NCBI RefSeq assembly: GCF_900090045.1
Contig: NC_041783.1
Span: 1,784,001 to 1,848,000, forward strand
Reading direction: 5' to 3'
DNA length: 64,000 nt
Origin: Plasmodium malariae
Lineage: Eukaryota > Apicomplexa > Aconoidasida > Haemosporida > Plasmodiidae
A program made the position numbers and the translations under genes. Shown here piece after piece: positions 34,492 to 48,600 of the stretch (position 1 is the stretch's first letter; every line of letters starts with the position of its first letter). The notes beneath the pieces were generated by a model. It searched no databases. It saw only the letters and a program-made list of their open reading frames with translations, and was not told the DNA's origin.

Positions 34492-36027
34492 ATTCTACAA
34501 TATTTCTGCATCTTATTTTTTGGTGGATAAAAGGGGAACCTATATACATATATATAAGTCTACATTCAAACAAAATATATTACTCTCAAATTGTAGCAGT
34601 TAACAGGGTTCAATTTGACATGGCTCTAAACTACAGCGACACATAAAATGACGAAAGGACTTCAATGGATTTGTACAATTTTTTAATATTTTCCTTAAAT
34701 TCAAAAAAGAGACATATGCTTACGTGAGCAGGAAATGTATATATGCTTAATATGCATATATATGTACTTACATATATATACACTTACATATAAATATAAA
34801 TTTTTTTTTGTATGTTTATATCTTCATTAAAAAACACTTTTAAAAATGGTAAATTCTGATACCAAAAAAAGTAAATTTAAAAATTATAATTGAAAATAAA
34901 TATTAAGTTTATGATCTTACATATTGTACTAACATATTTTCGCTGGTCTCCCACAAAGCCATACATATATATATATATATATCTTGTGATATAAAAAAAT
35001 GAAAATATTCTTTTTCGTGTGAGTTAATTCAAAAAATATTATAGCAAATTTAGAAAGAAAAAAAAAGAGAATACGAAAATATGATATGATGACAAAAAAA
35101 AGTTGTAAGTAAATGAATAGCATAAGTTTCGAAAAACGTATTACAAAATTTTATGTGATTATGTTTTTTGTTTCTTTATTTAGTTACTAATTTTTTAAAA
35201 TAATTGTAAGCATTATATAAAGTTAATACTCTCAACAAAAGAATTGCATAATTATTATTTTCTTTCAGGATATATGCTATATTTTATTTGTGCTATATGA
35301 AATATCGTTCCTTTTTTTTGAATTAAAAAAAGAATTAATTTTTGTACAATTGCACAAAACAAAAATTTTTTTTTCCATTATACCTATATAAAAGAGGGTT
35401 ATAATTTTGTATCAAAAAATAAGGTATTGGGAAATTACTCTGCTCTGAAGAGTGGAACAAAGCACGTTAAACATACAAAAAGGAATGTTTAATAAACGAT
35501 GAAAAAAAAAAATATCAGCTGCTGTTAAGTAAAAGAATTACTGATAAGCATTAAATAAAAGAAGTTTAAAATAAAGTAATTTGAAAAATCATAAAAATTG
35601 AAGAAGCCCATTTCCACAGTGCCATTTCGCTAATCAGTATTAAACAATTTCAAAAACGAAATGACAGTTACACTAAAAAAAAATTAAACGGATAACTAAA
35701 AAGAACAATATAAAGATAATAATATAAAAGCATAATGAACATATTTCTTCATGCAAAAAAAGAACAAAAAACGAAGCACAAAATTAAATGAAAAAACACA
35801 AAAAAAAAACAAAATATATGAGCTTTGTTCCAACACGATATGTATTTAAACGAATGGAAGAATTATGCAATATTTACGCACGAACAATAATACATATTAT
35901 GCATGTATATGCATATGTATAATCATATATATATGTATGTGTATGGGTACGTGTGTATTCATATGTATATGTCTAGAATTCCGATACAAAATACAAATCA
36001 TTTGAAAAACAAAAAAAAGAGTCTTAA
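34492..36027. other. Intergenic, 1.54 kb
   Basis: Spacer between two minus-strand genes: the 5' flank of CTNNBL1 and the 3' flank of the KIC5-like gene. It has AT-rich homopolymers and small TA runs (34962-34981, 35920-35940). A short G+C-richer island at 35595-35660 is open for about 30 codons on the plus strand and 19 on the minus strand. I could not build a gene from it. Confidence 0.45.
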
Positions 36028-39000
36028 CTATAAAATTTGCTTAAATAGATTAACGGCAAAACTAATTAAGGTATAGGATACAGATATAAAATGCAACTTT
36101 ACTGCGTCTTTGGAAGTTGCATATTTCTTTTTAACAAAATCACAAACAATTAATAAAAGTAGCTTATTTTTTTTATCAACTGGATAGGTACTAAATAATA
36201 TATTGTATGAATCAAAGTGCAAAACATTAAATGAGTTATATAATTTTATGGAATTAATAAATTCATTAAAAGTTGAAAAGCCCACCATACTATAATAATA
36301 AGATTTGTAATAATATTTATTGTTATCTGGGAACCTTTTTACAAAATTATTTAAATATAAACTATTTGGCTTGAGTAAAAACAGATGAGGAAATGGCAAG
36401 GCAACTTTGAATTCGATGGTAGTGTTATCATTATATAAACATTGCAAATTCAAAAATAATGGCAAATTATGTAGGAGTTTTTTTTTGAAACATAGTGTAT
36501 ATAATAAACATATTTCATTCTTTTTTAAATTAATATAATCATTTTCTTCTATTACTTTGTTATAATTCTTTTTCAAATTCCTTTTAACTACCTTAATGTT
36601 ATCCATTCTATTTTCGCTTAGATTACTTTTAATGTAAATAATGTTATATAAAATCGACTTTATGTATATATTCAAGTACACATTTTCTTCTTTTATTTCT
36701 CCCTCTGCTTTGTTCAGCTTAGCATTATTACTTTTATTGCTAGAGTTTACATTGTTCGAGTTTACCTTGCTGCTAGCGTTTACCTTGCTGCTAGCGTTTA
36801 CGTTGTTGTTCGTGTTTATGTTACTGCTAGCGTTTACGTTACTGCTAGCGTTTACGTTACTGCTAGCGTTTACGTTACTGCTAGCGTTTATGTTGCTGCT
36901 AGCATTTGAGTTTCTTCTAACGTTTACGTCATCATCGTTAGTATTATTATGCTTTTCTGTGCTTCCTTTCCCCTTATATAGTTCTTCACCCTTGGAAACG
37001 TTAGCATAATAAAGCTTCGCATAAATCTTAACAAGGTTGTTTTCAAAAATGAGGCCCTTGGTATTTTTTGTATAAAAATTTCTCAGAAGATTTTTATGTT
37101 TATTAATATCTTCATCTGATAAAAAGTTGGATTTTATTCTTGTGTTTATATAATTGTCTAAGTATGATATTTTTTGTTCTTTTTTATTGCACTTATTAAT
37201 TATTTTTTCTAAATTGGTAAAATAGCTTTTCCTATTCAAATTTATAACATAACCAATTTTTTCACTGCTATTTGACATGAGACTTCCTTTAATATTTCTT
37301 GAAACCTTTACAAAGTAATTAAATTTCTTTTCAAACCTTTTATAATCACTAAAATAGTCATTGGTTGTTTTTTTGCTCAACGTGTTTACTCGTTTGTGTT
37401 TATGCGAAATTGCACTTTTCCTTAATTGATGATCCTTGTTCCTTTCTCCTTTATCGTCTTCTGTTGCGTCTTCTCTTCCTTCATGTTTATTCATTATTTC
37501 ATTATTCCAGTAGCAAGTGATCTTTTCTTTATTAAGTTTTTTTCCTCGACCTTTACGAATGTCCTTTATATAACTGTCACTCACTACATTCTTTATTTTT
37601 TTTTTCTTATTCGTCACTTCGGATGAACTTCCCTCCCCTTGATATGAGTCGCTCAACATTTCACAGTTGTTAACAGTGTAATTTTCCCTAAATAAATGAG
37701 GGCTTTTACCTTTTTTTTTTTTTTTAGCATGATTAATATTATTATTTTTTCTATTGTTAATTAAAATTTTTTTTTTCCTATATACTTTTTCCTTCTCCAA
37801 AGAAGACATACGATGATTGCAATTGTATTTGTTAATATTGTTGTTAATTCTTTCACTATTACTACTACTACTACTACTACTACTAGAACTACTGGTGGTA
37901 TTTTTTTTGTGGTTGCTCTTTTTTTCCTTGTGGTTATGCATCTTACTTTCTAATTGTTCCTTACTATGCCCTTTTTTTAAATGTTTATTTTTATAGTTTT
38001 GATTTTTTTTCTTTTTATTTATATTCTTTAAAAAGTTCATTTGCTCACGGCTTTTTAAATAAAATGAAAAAGTGCTATTATTCGTTTGGACATCTAAGTC
38101 ATCTCTAAACGCTTTATATAAATTATCACCAGGAATTATTCTATCATCTTTCGCTATTTGAAAATAGTTGACACCATTCATATGGTTATGTTTGTCATTC
38201 TTTTTATTATCATTAGGTACATTAAAAGGATAATTCTTTTTTTTATTTTTCTCTCCTTTCTTTTCTTCTTTTTGAACTTCATCCACTCTTTTCATATTAA
38301 AAATGAATCGATCACTTTGATTATTTGTTAACATGTTGTGGTGAAGTTGACTATTGCTATTCTTTTCATTTTTTTCACTTTCTTCTTTTCGTACGTTTGT
38401 AAGAAAGTTGTCATAACCGATCAAGTCAGCGAAATCACTACTGTCGTCTTTTCTTCTATTCTCCTTAGTACTGGTCGAAGTCAAATATTTTTTATATTCC
38501 TCAATTAAAAAATTGTCAACTAATAAATCATTTTCTTCATCTACGGATTCCTTTGTATCGGTAACGGAAGCATCATAATCATCATGACCATCATCATTTT
38601 TAAAAAAATGTTTCTTCTCATTAAGACTATTATCCAAAATGTTGTTGTCATCACAATCATAATTATTTCGTTCTTGCTCGTTGTTATGAACAGCAAAAAA
38701 TTTCTCTAAAATTTTTGGACTTACATTTATCCTCTTTTGATTTTTGATATAATTTTTCACAAATATATCATTAAAATTAGAGTTTTTCTTTACATATTTA
38801 TATTTATTTATTATGTCATCGAGTAAGTGGTTGTAGCTGTTAGTTGTGGAATTTTCTAAGTTCCAATTAATTTTTTTTAGTTTCATTAAACTTAAAGAAT
38901 TTTTTTCATACTCGTTATAACTATTCTTGTGTATATGTTTTAATAAAAAGGATAGATATAACAAGAGCTTTTCATTTTTCATCTGTGCATTTTGCAACTG

Positions 39001-42000
39001 AAATAGCAAATTATTTACCTTGCTGTTAAGATTATTATTAATTTCACTTGAATATTTTAATTTTAATTTATGTTCATTAAAAATAGCATTTAACTTAGTA
39101 ATTTGTTCTGATAAATGATCATTTTCTTTTTTATTTTTCTCAATTAATTTTTCAGCTTCTACAACTTTTTCATTTTCTTTTTCCAATTTTTCTATTTTAC
39201 TATTTTTTTTTTGTACAATATTTTCTATAACTGTAATTATTTCTTTATTCGATTCTATTATTTCTTTTAACTTACTATTTGCATCTATGTAACTTTCATT
39301 ATCTAATTCTAGCAGCATTACTAATTTATCCAGTTCTTCAATTTTTCTTTCGTTTTCCTTATTTTTATTTTCATAAAATACTTTCTCCTTATTACATACA
39401 TTATATAACTGCTTGTATAGATTTAAATTATTCTGTTTTAATAATTCCGTCTCATGATCAAAATCATTATTTTTCAAAAATATATTCATTATTATATAGG
39501 AATAGTTACTCGAAAAATTCCTTTCTCTTTTGTTTAATTCTTCTTTCTTTTCTATTTCATTTTCAATCCTACTTCCTTTCATCATCCCATTGCTGGACGT
39601 TCTCATTTTATCGAAACTATCTGCATTGTTCAGCTTATTAAAATTACTCATACCCACGTCTCCATTCATCACTCCCTTGTTAAAATTATTATCAAAGCTG
39701 CGATTGTTCCGGTTGAAGTTGCTACGGTTGAAGTTTAAGTTATTAAAGTTAAGATGACCGAAGTTAGAACTATTAAAATTAGTGTTACCGAAGTTAGGGT
39801 TACTGAAACTAGGGTCACTGAAGTAAGGGTCGCTGAAGTAAGGGTCGCTGAAGATAGGATTTGTAAGGTTAAAATTTTTTCTCGTAAAACTGAAGTTACT
39901 CATGTTCGGAGTGCTCAAATTTCTGCTAGTAAAATTGAAGTTACTCATGTTCGGAGTGCTCAAATTTCTGCTAGTAAAATTGAAGTTGCTCACGTTGGGG
40001 TTATTCAAACTTCTGCTGGTAGTAAAATTGAAGTTTTTAAAATTTAAAACGTTCTTGTTATTGCTACGAGTAGAATTATAATTATTCATAGTATGGTTAC
40101 TCAATTTTCGATTTGTTAAATGATCATTTATCCCTGAGAAATCATTAATAATAGGTTTTGTAAAATTAAAATTCCTAGTGTTTCCATTGTTGCTATTATC
40201 ATATCTAAATTTTGAACTTGGAAAAAGAGAATCATTGTTCATAAAAAAACTTTTATTATTTTTAATTTCTTGATTAGGATAAAAATTGTCGGTAACTTGT
40301 GTTAATAAGTACGCTGTGGGTACAAAAAATTTAGTTTTCTTTAATATATTTTTATTTAGATTTATTAAGCAAGTGTAATAACGACAATTATTTATGCTAT
40401 CTAATATATCAACTGATAAATACAACTGATTGTTATAAAAAATAGAAAACTCGAACAATTCTGATACGTTTATAGAAAAATTCTCCACATTTTTACTTCT
40501 ACTTTTCTTTCTTATATTTATTTTATTATCTAATGATTTTAATGTTAAATATATAAAAACATTTTTTATATTGAACGAAACGTTTATTATATCAGATATG
40601 TGAATTATTATAACTAATAAACTGCTTGAAGTTAACTGTTTATCATGGTTACTTGTTTTACTTTTGGATAATTTATTTGATAACTTGAAATCATTTATTG
40701 ATTCCATTATATTCTTATTTAAAAAATCATCTTCATTACTATTTAAACTTTCAAATTTGAATTTGTTCTCATATAATTCTTTCTTTTTTTTTTTTTTTTT
40801 CCTCCTGTTATTATCCTTTACATTTGGGTAATTGAAATTTTCATCCATGTCACTGCTTAAAATTTTGGTATCATTAGGGATACCGATATCCTTATTAAAT
40901 GAATCTATTGACATTGATCTAAACATACCTTTATCATGAATATCTTTTTCTCTACTAATATCATCACTTAGATAATTTCTTCTTTTTTCTCTTTCTTTTT
41001 TTTTCTTCTTTTTTTTCTTTTCACGTTCTTTTCTTCTACTTCTACCTTTACTTCCGCTTCTACTTCCACTCCTGCTTCTACTTCTACTTCTACTTCGATT
41101 TCTTTCTCTTTCATTTTCTTCATCTGTGCTTTTATATTTTCTTCCTTTTTTTTCATTCTGTTTTTCCCCTTCATGATGTTTTTTTTTTTTTGACATGTAC
41201 CTCCTATTGTTGTTCATAAATGTTTTGTCACCTACTTCTGAATATCTCCTATTTCCATCTTTTTTGTTTTTCTCAAAACTATCGAAAAGTTTAACTGCTC
41301 TGTTAACTTGGGTAGAAACCTAATCAGGATTGAATTCCACGATATACACACAAATGTAAATAGGTACATACGCACATACAAGTGTACACGTATATATAAA
41401 TATATATATCAAAATGTGAACATATAGGTAAACACAAGGACACATAAGCAGTACATAAAAAGACATACACATGCTCATCCATGTAGCTAAAATAAAAATA
41501 AAATAAAGTAAAATAATAACAGTATACCTCTACTAATTGCTCGAACAAATTTGCATTCCCCCTTTCTAGTGCCTCTAGTGTTAATTTTTCTAATATAAGT
41601 AAATCTCTGAAGGGGATAAAAAATATGTATATATATATGCATATACATTTTTTGGTGCCTTTTTTTGAATTTTTTTTTTTGACTCATGTGTTTGTGTGCA
41701 ATTTCATATAATGCCAAAGCTTTAATTGCAATTTTTAGATTCCTTACTTTTTACATTCTCTGTATATTTCTCGCATCACATCAATATCTACATTTATGAA
41801 AATACAGAAAAGAGGTATATTTTATGATAAATATGTGTTTATAGATTTTGTTTTTCCTTCTTAAATGTGTATATATATGTACAAATATATATATATATAT
41901 ACATATACACGTGTGGGAGAACAGGTGGAGGATGTGAACAATATATATAAAGAGTAAATAGTAACATAATTTTCTTTAATAACCCGTCGAGTCATGATGC

Positions 42001-42065
42001 ACACATGCCTCTAGTTGCTTCGCCAGTTCCTTAAAATTTGTAATTTTCTGTTTGACGTTTTTCAT
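36028..42065 (-). CDS. KIC5: GAT-like / C2-like / coiled-coil / AP-2 alpha-appendage adaptor, probable KIC5
   Basis: Four exons: 41984-42065, 41748-41787, 41528-41606, 36028-41319. All junction phases agree (G+AT, AA+A, phase 0). Total 1,830 residues. Residues 1-95 (KELAKQLEACVHHDS...VNRAVKLFDSF) resemble the three-helix GAT domain of TOM1/GGA. Basic RS/K-rich stretches follow, then a C2-like beta region (about 294-411), an Asn/Phe repeat zone (FTSRNLSTPNMSN, YFSDP), and a coiled coil (about 680-865). The C-terminal 330 residues match an AP-2 alpha appendage: ALPFPHLFLLKPNSLYLNNF aligns with the LP.TLNKFFQPTEM..FF platform block, and the final HFISVSYTLISFAVNLFKQ with the last appendage strand and helix. 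By position next to CTNNBL1 and PPM2, I believe it is the KIC5 orthologue of the Kelch13 endocytic compartment. The appendage call is fairly strong, the GAT call weaker. Confidence 0.75.
36755..36910. repeat. 18-bp NVNASS repeat in the KIC5-like gene
   Basis: About eight copies of an 18-base unit ACTGCTAGCGTTTACGTT (plus strand), encoding NVNASS on the minus strand. Variants include NINTNN and KVNASS. The array sits in a loop of the predicted appendage domain, between two strands. Confidence 0.9.
39755..40035. repeat. Imperfect repeats (SDPYF; NFTSRNLSTPNMS) in the KIC5-like gene
   Basis: Two kinds of in-frame repeat lie side by side on the coding strand. One is a 13-residue NFTSRNLSTPNMS-like unit in about three copies (39890-40035). 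The other is a 5-residue YFSDP-like unit and related NFxN units (39755-39880). Phe-Asn-rich repeats in adaptor proteins may bind partners; that is only inference here. Confidence 0.8.
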
Positions 42066-43377
42066 TTTGAAAAAATAAATTTTCAATAATTAAAAAAAAA
42101 AAAAGATTTCTTCCCCTTATATGGTGACATATTCTTTTTGCAATAACATTTTATAATTTTGTACCTTCAGTTAAGATGATAAAAAAAATCAAAAAAAATT
42201 AATTATAACTTAAGCATATTATACAAATCTAAGAACTAGAAATTTACTATATTATACAACAGTTGTTTATTTATGACAAAAATAAATGAGAAATAAAAAA
42301 AAATATAGTTATCACATAAAAAATAAGCCCTTCTAAGATGAAATAATATAAGGAAAATAAAAAATGTAAATTAAATTTTACAATAATAAAATATTACAAT
42401 TATATACATTCATATTATAATTAAAACGAAAAAAAAAAAATAGGGAAAAAAAATATTTTTTATTTGTCAATTTTGCTTCATTTTTCTTTTTTTTTTTTTT
42501 GCTTCCAATTATTGCTACAAATATTTCAAATGTTTTTTCTAGGCTCTTTTTTTTTTTTTTTTTTTTTTTATTTCCTTGATTTCTTTGAGGAATTTCATAA
42601 GATGGTTTATAAGTATTAATACATTTGTATATTATATATATATATATAATATATATAGAAGCACTTCATTGTTTTTACTAGAAATTTTCCAACCTTAAAG
42701 CAGAATGGTAGATTTTCCTCGAATGAAGGCAAAAATTTTCAAAATTGGAAATGTCATTAGTAAAAAATTTAAATGAATTGAGAAATAGAAGAATCTGAAT
42801 CTTGCCTTAATTCATTTTATCATGCTTTTTTCATTTTCTCTATGCACTATTAGGCATTTTTTTTTTTAATTAAAAAAAAAAAAAAGAATTTTAAAAACGA
42901 AAATGTACGCACTATTGTGTATATATATATGAACAAAGGATGTTCAAGCATGTTTCATTTTCTTCGCATATATAATCAAATAAGTCGAACAAAAACGTTT
43001 AACTCCATCCCAAAATTTTGGGATAACATAAATGAAAAAAAAAAAAAAATAGTTTTAAAAATTGTAAATGTAAAACGAGAAAATGATTTTAAAAAAATAA
43101 GGGAAAAGCATTAAATATTAGATTTAAAAAATTTTGCAGAAAACATTAAAATAAAAAAAAAGGTGAATAAAATAGGGGTATTGCTGCTATTCCTATATAC
43201 GCAAATGCTCTTACATATATATATATATACATATGTGTGTATAGGCAGTAAAATATGCACACTTTTGTAAACATAAAATGCTGCCCAAAAATAACTAGCT
43301 TAAATTTTAATAGTAATTTGAACGTAAAATTAAAAATAAGTAATAATTAGAAATCATTTGAGTCAACAGTTTTCCCA
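42066..43377. other. Intergenic, 1.3 kb, with a possible small plus-strand gene
   Basis: Lies between the KIC5-like start (-) and the TAF5 stop (-). Two G+C-richer islands stand out. At 42705 an ATG begins MVDFPRMKAKIFKIGN with a GTAAAA donor. At 42917-43114 (+) a 65-codon frame includes MFHFLRIYNQISRTKTF, which could be a mitochondrial presequence. They could be one small spliced gene or chance; the first island is also open on the minus strand. The rest is homopolymer-rich AT DNA. Confidence 0.4.
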
Positions 43378-44761
43378 TCATATTAAAGCATTAATTCCTA
43401 AAAAAACAATAAATAACAATGATAATAGCAATAATATTAGTAGCAATATAGCAAAAGCAGTAATAGCAATATAACATTTGCAATAGGAATAATAATATAT
43501 TGTTAACATCGTGCGAGATGAGTTTTGTAGGAATGTAAAAACTTACCAAATAAGAGAAGAGCGTTTTCTGGTGTAAATTTTGCTGATATTAAATTTGAAT
43601 AATTAACTCCATACGACTTTGATAACTTAACATATGGATTATTTTTTTTGGGGGACTTTTCTAATTTTATCCTTTTGTTTTCTACGGAACTCTTTGTTTC
43701 TTTTGAGGCTAAAAAGCATAATCGATACAATTTAAAAACGGGCCAAACATGTATGTATATGTGTGTGTACTCAATTGTACATAAGCGGCTGTGTATACGC
43801 ATATACATATGTGTGCATATATAAGTGTATACATATATGTGTAAATTCCAATATGCCCATGGCACGATTTTTTTATTTTCATTTTATTACCTTTTGAACA
43901 ATTGTAAAAATCAATGAGACTGTTAGAAGACATAGAAACTAACAGATTGTTATCATAACTGAAGTCCATATTTAAAATTTTGTCTTCATAGTAATCAATA
44001 CTACTTATAGTTTTCGATTTGCCATTTTCTTTTTTTGCATATTCTTTGTTTAAAAAATTATTATCTATATAACTATCAAACGATTTAGTTGTATGAAAAT
44101 ATGGGGTATCCTCAAGCTGATTCGTACCAATAGTATTCTTTGATTCCACGTTAATATATTTGTCAGTTGCCAAGTCAATAAGATTTATATTATTCGTATA
44201 ACCACCTTTTAATCGGCATAAAAAGATATAAAAATGGGAAGAAAAAGTTATATTAAAAGATGCACAGTGGATTATGAAATAACTAACATGCAACGTGTAA
44301 CTGAAAACTATAAATAATATATAACAAGAGGATTAATAAACAGATTAACTCGCGGGTTAACAAAAGGATGAACAAATAACTGCTATGTAACATCTACTAC
44401 ATGATGAACAAACATTAGAGATTAAAATAAATAAGGTTTCCAAAAAATTAAATAAAATAAAGTACTATAAAATAAAATAAATAAAACGAATTAAAATACC
44501 TGCATACGAAAGTAATTTCCCGTTTTTGGAAAAACATAATGAAGTTACTCCTTGACTGCTCGGATAGTTATTCTTAAACCGCTTGATGAACGAATTTACC
44601 CTTACGTCATATAGATGTACATAATTGTCTAAATGATGGGACAAATGGCATGTGCACATGTTTCATGTGCCGTAAAGAGGTTATATATTATATGCATAAA
44701 CATATACATAAACACACACAAATATATATAAATATATATACATATGTATATATCTACGCAC

Positions 44762-44792
<31 letters not shown>

Positions 44793-45607
44793 ACAATTAT
44801 GTAGTCAGAATTTACCGAAATATCCGCAAGCTACAAGCGTGCTATTGTAGTGATATTTACAAATGTTGGCAGTGGAATTATATTTATACGTAATAAAGGG
44901 GTAGGTTTTATTAGTTGAGTAGATCCTTAAATTTCCATCATCTTCACATGAACAAAAAAAATAACCTAAAAAGGCCGTATCAAGATACCATATGGGGGTA
45001 TGTCCTCCTACATATTTCACATAATTTTTATTACTAATAGTACTGTATAAATATATATCTCCATTTACATTACCTGATAATAAAATTTTATTTGTTTCAC
45101 CAAAACATAAACTAGAAACATTAAATATATTACCATACAATTTCGATATTTCATTTTCCTCCTGATCATCTAAATCAATAGATATTGTATTAATTTCTTT
45201 TAAATGATCATATTTTCTAATATCACTTGGATCTACTATACTACTGTTTTCCATATCTCTTTTTTTATTTTTTATTTTATTTATTTGTGATTGTTTAATA
45301 TTCCACAATTTGATTATATTATTTGTATGAGCTGTTGCAACTAATGATCCATCAAATCCTGAAATTTCTGCACACGTCATGTCGTTGCAATTGTTCAGGC
45401 AGTAATATAACATACTGGGCATTCTATTTTTTGTAACTTTTAATCTATTTCTCACTTGTGTCCTTATTATGTGCTTATAGTAGTAGTATGCGTCACTAGT
45501 TTCATTTGGTACATACGCATTTTCTTCCTTTTCCTTTACTAATTTACTGTTGTCATCCTGCATTGTTGCAATGGGTAACAAACACATGAAATTAAATTAC
45601 AGAAAAA

Positions 45608-45647
<40 letters not shown>

Positions 45648-45663
45648 ATAAATAATAATAATA

Positions 45664-45698
<35 letters not shown>

Positions 45699-48600
45699 GC
45701 AATATGTGCATATATACATGCGTGTGCGCATGTATATATGCGCACGTATATGAGAATTTAAAAAGGGACGATGTATCAACTACTCTATCCCTCACGGTAC
45801 CTCTGCAATTTCGTCTTTAAGAGAGTATATGGGGGGCAAATTCCACTGAACAGGAAAGCTTAATTTTATATTATAAACGAAGTTGGTCGATACAAAGGAA
45901 TAAAAGAAATTAAAATTCCTTTCAGAGTCATCAACTTGTATTATTTTTATTTTTGTCGTAATTAAGTTGTAAAGTGAAACACCTCCATACACGCTTAAAT
46001 AATGCAGCAGGGACTTCTTTCCTAATCTAAAAAAGGTGAAGCACAAAATATGAAAAAAAAAAAAAATTGTTATAAAATAATGAAAAAACATGCAAAATTT
46101 TCACAAGTACACGTGGGCACAAAATTAGACAAACAGAGGTATACAAATTTCCCCTATTACTGTAAAGCTTAAATTTTTCCACATTTACAAAAAGGAGTAC
46201 TTACTTTGTCATGTACACTATATGTTTGGCATCTTTTTCTTTAAAACGAATTAGCGATATCTCAAACATTTGACTTAAGCTAACACAATTTGATAAGAAT
46301 TTTGTTACTGGTTCATATGCAGAAAATTTTTTTAAATATTTGTTTTTAAACTGAACCAAAGTATCATAACTGCTGGTTAGTAACAATATATAAATTTCTA
46401 ATAACAAACAGAAGGCAACATTATACAACTGTAACTTAATTTGACTTAAATTATTTTCACACCAATTAATAAATTCATCAAACATATGAATTAAACTTGG
46501 TAAATTAAAATTTTCCTTTTCTACACATTCTACTTGTTTTTCCATGGGAGAAGATCGTATAGTTACGTTAATATTTCTATTAATGTTATTTATTTTATCC
46601 TTTAATATGTTCAGAATTTCTTTATCTAAATTTAAATTGTTTAACAAGGTATCTAGTGACATACTCTTATAATATTCTAAATCAAAACGATTAACACTTC
46701 TCACGTGATGATTTCTTAATGAGGGTGATGATATCTTAGTGCTTTCATTATTGTTATCATTATTGTTATCATTATTGTTAACATTATTGCTAACATTATT
46801 GCTAACACTATTGTTTTCGTTATTATTAGCGTGGTCATCTTCATCAATTACATTTCCAAATAATTTTGTTAAAGCTATCAACTTTTTATCACTTCCCATA
46901 CGCTCGTTTGAATAGTTAGATAAAGTTTCATAAACTTCGCTATATTTTTTTTTTTTTTTTGAAGATTTTAAATCATCATCTTCATGACCAACATCAATTT
47001 CTTTGTACATATTTTTTTCTTTATCTAAAAATACTTTTGACAAATCATTGTTCATATTATCATAATTTTCGAGTGGACCTTTCTTTTTATTATATACATA
47101 ATTGTCATCCTCTTTTATGTTCATATTTAAATTTAAATTTGAAATTTTTCTTATTTCTTTCGTATAATTATCTTCATTATCATTATGTCCTGTATGTATC
47201 GTACTGAAAGGGGCTCTTGTAAAGGTATTTTGTTCATTATTTTCATTAAAATTTAATAAATGGTTATTGTAATCGAAATTTTTCTTTTTCTCTTTGTAAT
47301 TATCTTCAAATGGTGTTGTTGCCATTCTTTCGTTTTTAGATGCTTCCAATTTTTTCCCTTTATTTTTTTCTTCCTTTTTTTCTCTTCTTTTTTTTTTTTT
47401 CGTTTTTTCCTCGAATTCTTGTCCACTTCTTTTAAAAACTTCCATACTATTTTTCAATTCTGAATTCATATTTTTGTCAAACAAAATTAATGTACCTTTT
47501 TCCCTATCCTTGATGTTATTATTGTTATTACTTACGTTTATGTTGTTAATTCTGTTAATACTGTTAATGTTGTTATCTTTTGCACTAATATTTACATCAT
47601 TGCTATTGTTGATATTACTGTGCATAATGTCACTGTTGATGTAGCTCACGCTGTTGAAATTGTTAGGTGTGCTGATATTCCGTTCTAACGAAGGATGCCC
47701 ACTTAAATAAGGCATACTGTTACTTCCAATATTATCTAACGGGGCAGTAGTATTTTTTTTTTTTTTTAATTCTTCATATGTCATATTTTGGTTTATATGC
47801 ATGGACGGACTACTTCCACCGTTAATATTTATTTTTTTATTTATATAAGCTCGGTCCATTTTATGTATTTTGGGCGATTTTATATTTTGCTGATCAAGTG
47901 ACTTCAAAATTTTATTGCTATTTTTGTACTTTTTTGCATAGAGTTTCGACTTGTTATTTTCTTTTAACATATCTTTCATCATATTTGTTTGGCTCATATG
48001 GTTAAATGCATCTTTCGCGCTTTCCTTATCATTGTTCACGCTCAATTTGTACACACCCGCGTTGTCTACGTTGTTTGCCAGTCCGCCGTTCGTCAAGATG
48101 TTATTCGCTATACTGCTGTTCGACATGCTGACACTCAAGTTGATATTCCCTAATTTGTTATTAGCCAAATGGCTGTTCGACGCACCACCATTTTTCATAC
48201 TCATAATTTGCTTCTTTACGCTCATTTTGTGAAACATGGACGAAGAAAGATTTGCATTTTCAGGAATAAATTTAATTGAATTGTCCATTTCACTTAAATT
48301 GTTATATCTTACATTTTTCTCATCATTGATATTTTTAAAATTTTCTATATTCCTATAAGTTTTAGCATCAAACATATTATTCGCTTGTATAAAAGCCTTT
48401 TTGGCTTCATTTCCGATGATATTATTATTATGGCTGATATTTTTGATATTGTTGTTATTATTGTTATTGCTGATATTGCTGTTATTAATGTTATTGCTAA
48501 TATTGTTGTTACTGCTTCCACTATTATTAACACCATAAAGCTTGAAATTTGCCTCTTCATTAATGAGTACATTAGCAGTTTTATTTTTACCATTGTAATC

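Noticed and set aside
35595..35700. G+C-richer island open on both strands
   Set aside because: About 30 codons on one strand and 19 on the other, with no convincing splice sites. It lies in the 3' flank of the KIC5-like gene.
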